NCBI GenBank assembly: GCA_017631775.1
Contig: JAGBSQ010000139.1
Location: 1-8,387 of the forward strand
DNA from: Clostridia bacterium
GTDB taxonomy: Bacteria; Bacillota_A; Clostridia; Oscillospirales; CAG-272
Direction: 5' to 3'
DNA: 8,387 bases
The notes under the pieces were generated by a model. The model had not been told where the DNA came from, ran no database searches, and saw nothing but the letters and a program-made list of their open reading frames with translations. Positions 6,803-8,387 of the stretch are shown piece by piece. Position numbers and translations under genes: made by a program. How positions within the stretch are numbered: position 1 is the stretch's first letter; each line of letters opens with the position of its first letter.

Positions 6803-7477
6803 TTAGAGCCACGAAAAGCTGCCTCCGAGTACGCCAAAAACAACGATCATAGAGGCGGTGATCAGCGCCAAAGCAAGGGCAAAAACAACAATCGTCTTCC
6901 AATTCCAGGTTGCCTTTTGCTCTCTTTTTTCAATCAATTTCATGCGTTGCATCACACTTGAAATCGGTTTGTAAAGCAAGAGAACAAAGCCCACGTTCAT
7001 GCAGGATTTGACCGCATTAAAGGGCAAAAGCAACGTGGGGAGCATCGACTTGACAGCCTCAACCGTAACTCCCATATAGTACGGGGTGACCCACAAATTG
7101 AAGAGCATCATAACGCCAACCGTTGCTGCGGCAGCGCTCATCAATGCTATGATCGCACCAATCAGGCTACGCTTATAGCGGTAGATGAGAGACGCGGTCA
7201 ACGAAAAGGTTGCGGTACTGATAAAGTTCATCAAAAAGCCGTAAAGGCCGGTATCGCTGACCGAAACCAGCTCCAAGAGAGGAACCAATACAGAGAGCGA
7301 CAGTGCCGCCCCGGGGCCAAAATAAAGGCCCGCCAAGGTGATGACAGTATCCTTGAGATCCAAGGTCAAAAAGGACACCTTAAAGTGAACGACCAGCATT
7401 AAAACGTATGCAAGAGCGCCAAAAACAGCAATGAGAGCTATGCGGCGCAGTTTGTTTGAAGAGCTCAAACGACTCAT
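6803..7477 (-). CDS. ribU: Riboflavin ECF transporter S component RibU
   Basis: The 224-residue membrane protein is the substrate-binding subunit of an energy-coupling factor transporter. It would bind riboflavin and work with a shared EcfT/EcfA module encoded elsewhere. Evidence includes the first helix with AVFGALAYVL (17-26), the S-component signature FLTLDLKDT followed by LYFGPG (36-56), then FNLWVTPYYMG (126-136), LLPFNAVKSCMNV (150-162) and LLYKPIS (167-173), all typical of RibU. The FMN riboswitch directly upstream gives independent support. Six core helices are expected. A seventh hydrophobic segment (about 194-217) after a charged linker (178-192) is extra compared with the roughly 190-residue six-helix members I know. 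AAAGGAG lies 5 to 6 bases before the ATG at 7477, adjoining the riboswitch. Expression should fall when FMN is plentiful. Confidence 0.92.
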   Translation of the reverse strand: MSRLSSSNKLRRIALIAVFGALAYVLMLVVHFKVSFLTLDLKDTVITLAGLYFGPGAALSLSVLVPLLELVSVSDTGLYGFLMNFISTATFSLTASLIYRYKRSLIGAIIALMSAAAATVGVMMLFNLWVTPYYMGVTVEAVKSMLPTLLLPFNAVKSCMNVGFVLLLYKPISSVMQRMKLIEKREQKATWNWKTIVVFALALALITASMIVVFGVLGGSFSWL

Positions 7478-7483
7478 ATTTTC

Positions 7484-7634
7484 TCCTTTCCCATCCGGAC
7501 TTTAACCGTCGGTACGGGATTTTCACCCGTTCGGCCCCCAATTTTGAGGGTTCGCAGACTTATTTTTAAGAATTAGAATAGTTCTATTTCTAAAATGTTC
7601 ACTGCCGGTATGGATTTTCACCATTTCCCAAGTG
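7484..7634 (-). promoter_or_regulatory. FMN riboswitch (RFN element) controlling ribU
   Basis: Reading the minus strand from 7634 to 7484, the conserved RFN blocks appear in order: TGGTGAAAATCCATACCGGCAG, a variable AT-rich stem (about 7570-7595, arms matching with one mismatch), GTCTGCGAACCC, an apical CCCTC/GGGGG stem, ACGGGTGAAAATCCCG, TACCGACGGTTAAAGTCCGG and ATGGGA. The aptamer runs straight into the ribU ribosome site GGAAAGGAG. No terminator hairpin lies between aptamer and ATG, so control by hiding the ribosome site is the likely mode. Pairing of the outermost P1 stem is weak by eye. Confidence 0.95.
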
Positions 7635-7658
7635 TTTTTATGGTATTTTTATTTTAAT

Positions 7659-7688
7659 AGTATGATTGCAAAAGGGTTGCTGTGCCAA
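7659..7688 (-). promoter_or_regulatory. Possible ribU promoter
   Basis: On the minus strand, TTGGCA (7688-7683) is followed by an 18-base spacer and CATACT (7664-7659), giving 5/6 and 4/6 matches. It would start transcription about 15-20 bases before the riboswitch. Its -35 box lies in the loop and 3' arm of the tuf terminator. A TAAAAT at 7656-7651 is an alternative -10 without a good -35. The call is weak. Confidence 0.3.
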
Positions 7689-7700
7689 GCACAGCAACCC
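7670..7700 (-). terminator. Terminator downstream of tuf
   Basis: GGGTTGCTGTGC pairs perfectly with GCACAGCAACCC (12 bp, 3-base loop; 7674-7700) and is followed on the minus strand by only four T residues (7673-7670). It lies about 50 bases after the tuf stop. The stem is strong but the U-tract is short, so some read-through into ribU is possible. Confidence 0.8.
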
Positions 7701-7748
7701 ATATTGGTTTTAGTAACAGTGTAATTTAAGTTAACGCGAAGCGTTTAA

Positions 7749-8387
7749 TTACTCAACGATGCTACCTACAACGCCGGAACCAACGGTTCTACCACCCTCA
7801 CGGATAGCGAAACGGAGACCTTGCTCGCAAGCTACGGGCTTGATGAGCTCAACGGTCATATCAACGTTGTCACCAGGACGGCACATTTCAACGCCTTCGG
7901 GAAGGTCGATGTTACCGGTAACGTCGGTAGTTCTGAAGTAGAACTGAGGTCTGTAGCCGGAGAAGAAGGGCTTCTTACGGCCGCCTTCCTTTTCGGTAAG
8001 AACGTAAACTTGGCCTACGAACTTGGTGTGGGGCTTGATGGAGCCGGGCTTAGCAAGAACTTGACCTCTTTCGATCTCGTCCTTAGCAACGCCACGGAGC
8101 AGTGCGCCGATGTTGTCGCCTGCTTCTGCTTGAGGCAGGAGCTTGTGGAACATTTCAACGCCGGTAACGGTGGTGTTGGAGGATTCTTCCTTCAAACCAA
8201 CGATTTCTACAACGTCACCAACCTTAACGGTACCACGCTCTACACGACCGGTAGCAACGGTACCACGACCGGAGATGGAGAATACGTCCTCTACGGGCAT
8301 CAGGAATGCGAGGTCTGCTTGACGCTCAGGGGTGGGGATATAGTTGTCAACTTCGTTCATGAGCTCGAGGATGCAAGCATACTCAGG
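7749..8387 (-). CDS. tuf: Elongation factor Tu, C-terminal 212 residues (5' end beyond window)
   Basis: The frame is open to the right edge and begins [14 protein letters not shown]. It lacks the GTP-binding N-terminal part, roughly 185-190 residues if full length is near 400. Visible blocks are diagnostic: YIPTPER (16-22), [20 protein letters not shown] (28-47), GVEMFHK (76-82), [10 protein letters not shown] (90-99), RGQVLAKPG (107-115), the aminoacyl-tRNA-facing FRTTDVTG (151-158) and [15 protein letters not shown] (193-207). These cover the end of domain I linkage, domain II and all of domain III. EF-Tu carries aminoacyl-tRNA to the ribosome A site in the cytoplasm. The internal Met at 8360 is not the start, because conserved EF-Tu sequence continues before it. 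It ends with TAA, then an AT-rich spacer and a terminator. The upstream neighbour (often fusA) is outside the window. Confidence 0.98.
   Translation of the reverse strand, partial: PEYACILELMNEVDNYIPTPERQADLAFLMPVEDVFSISGRGTVATGRVERGTVKVGDVVEIVGLKEESSNTTVTGVEMFHKLLPQAEAGDNIGALLRGVAKDEIERGQVLAKPGSIKPHTKFVGQVYVLTEKEGGRKKPFFSGYRPQFYFRTTDVTGNIDLPEGVEMCRPGDNVDMTVELIKPVACEQGLRFAIREGGRTVGSGVVGSIVE

Noticed and set aside
7674..7700. Hairpin considered as part of the ribU riboswitch expression platform
   Set aside because: It lies upstream of the aptamer 5' end and after the tuf stop, so it fits a tuf terminator.

Overview
The window looks like a piece of the chromosome of a gut-type Clostridia (Bacillota), probably near Oscillospirales or Christensenellales. 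The evidence is indirect. Promoters are of the TTGACA / 17 bp / TATAAT type, Shine-Dalgarno sites are strong GGAGG, one lipoprotein-free secreted protein has a typical Clostridia-style signal peptide, and there is a DUF2975 + YozG-like regulator pair and an FMN-riboswitch-controlled RibU. No marker allows a species call. Both ends of the window cut through genes.

Layout, left to right. (1) 1-2574, minus strand: a very large secreted protein of unknown function. It has 858 codons inside the window and no stop yet, a clear signal peptide, and two kinds of internal repeat. The long open frame on the plus strand opposite it (421-2541) is a shadow. (2) 2575-2971: a divergent intergenic region with two strong sigma-A promoters pointing outward and two inverted repeats. 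(3) 2972-5300, plus strand: a tight three-gene operon made of a four-helix DUF2975 membrane protein, a 74-residue Cro/CI-type regulator (YozG-like) and a large DUF4153/DUF4173 membrane protein. (4) 5301-5431: a terminator whose 3' arm also supplies the -35 box of a perfect consensus promoter. (5) 5432-6670, plus strand: a Gfo/Idh/MocA-fold protein resembling the NAD-dependent GH109 glycosidases. (6) 6693-6733: a 19-bp perfect hairpin that can terminate transcription from both sides. (7) 6803-7477, minus strand: riboflavin ECF transporter S component RibU, preceded by an FMN riboswitch (about 7484-7634). (8) 7749-8387, minus strand: the C-terminal half of elongation factor Tu, followed by its terminator (7670-7700).

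The genes form several independent transcription units rather than one pathway. The least understood parts are the secreted repeat protein and the DUF2975-regulator-DUF4153 operon. That operon looks self-contained and probably self-regulated, and its membrane proteins have no established biochemical role that I know of. I see no phage, transposon, CRISPR or tRNA signal.
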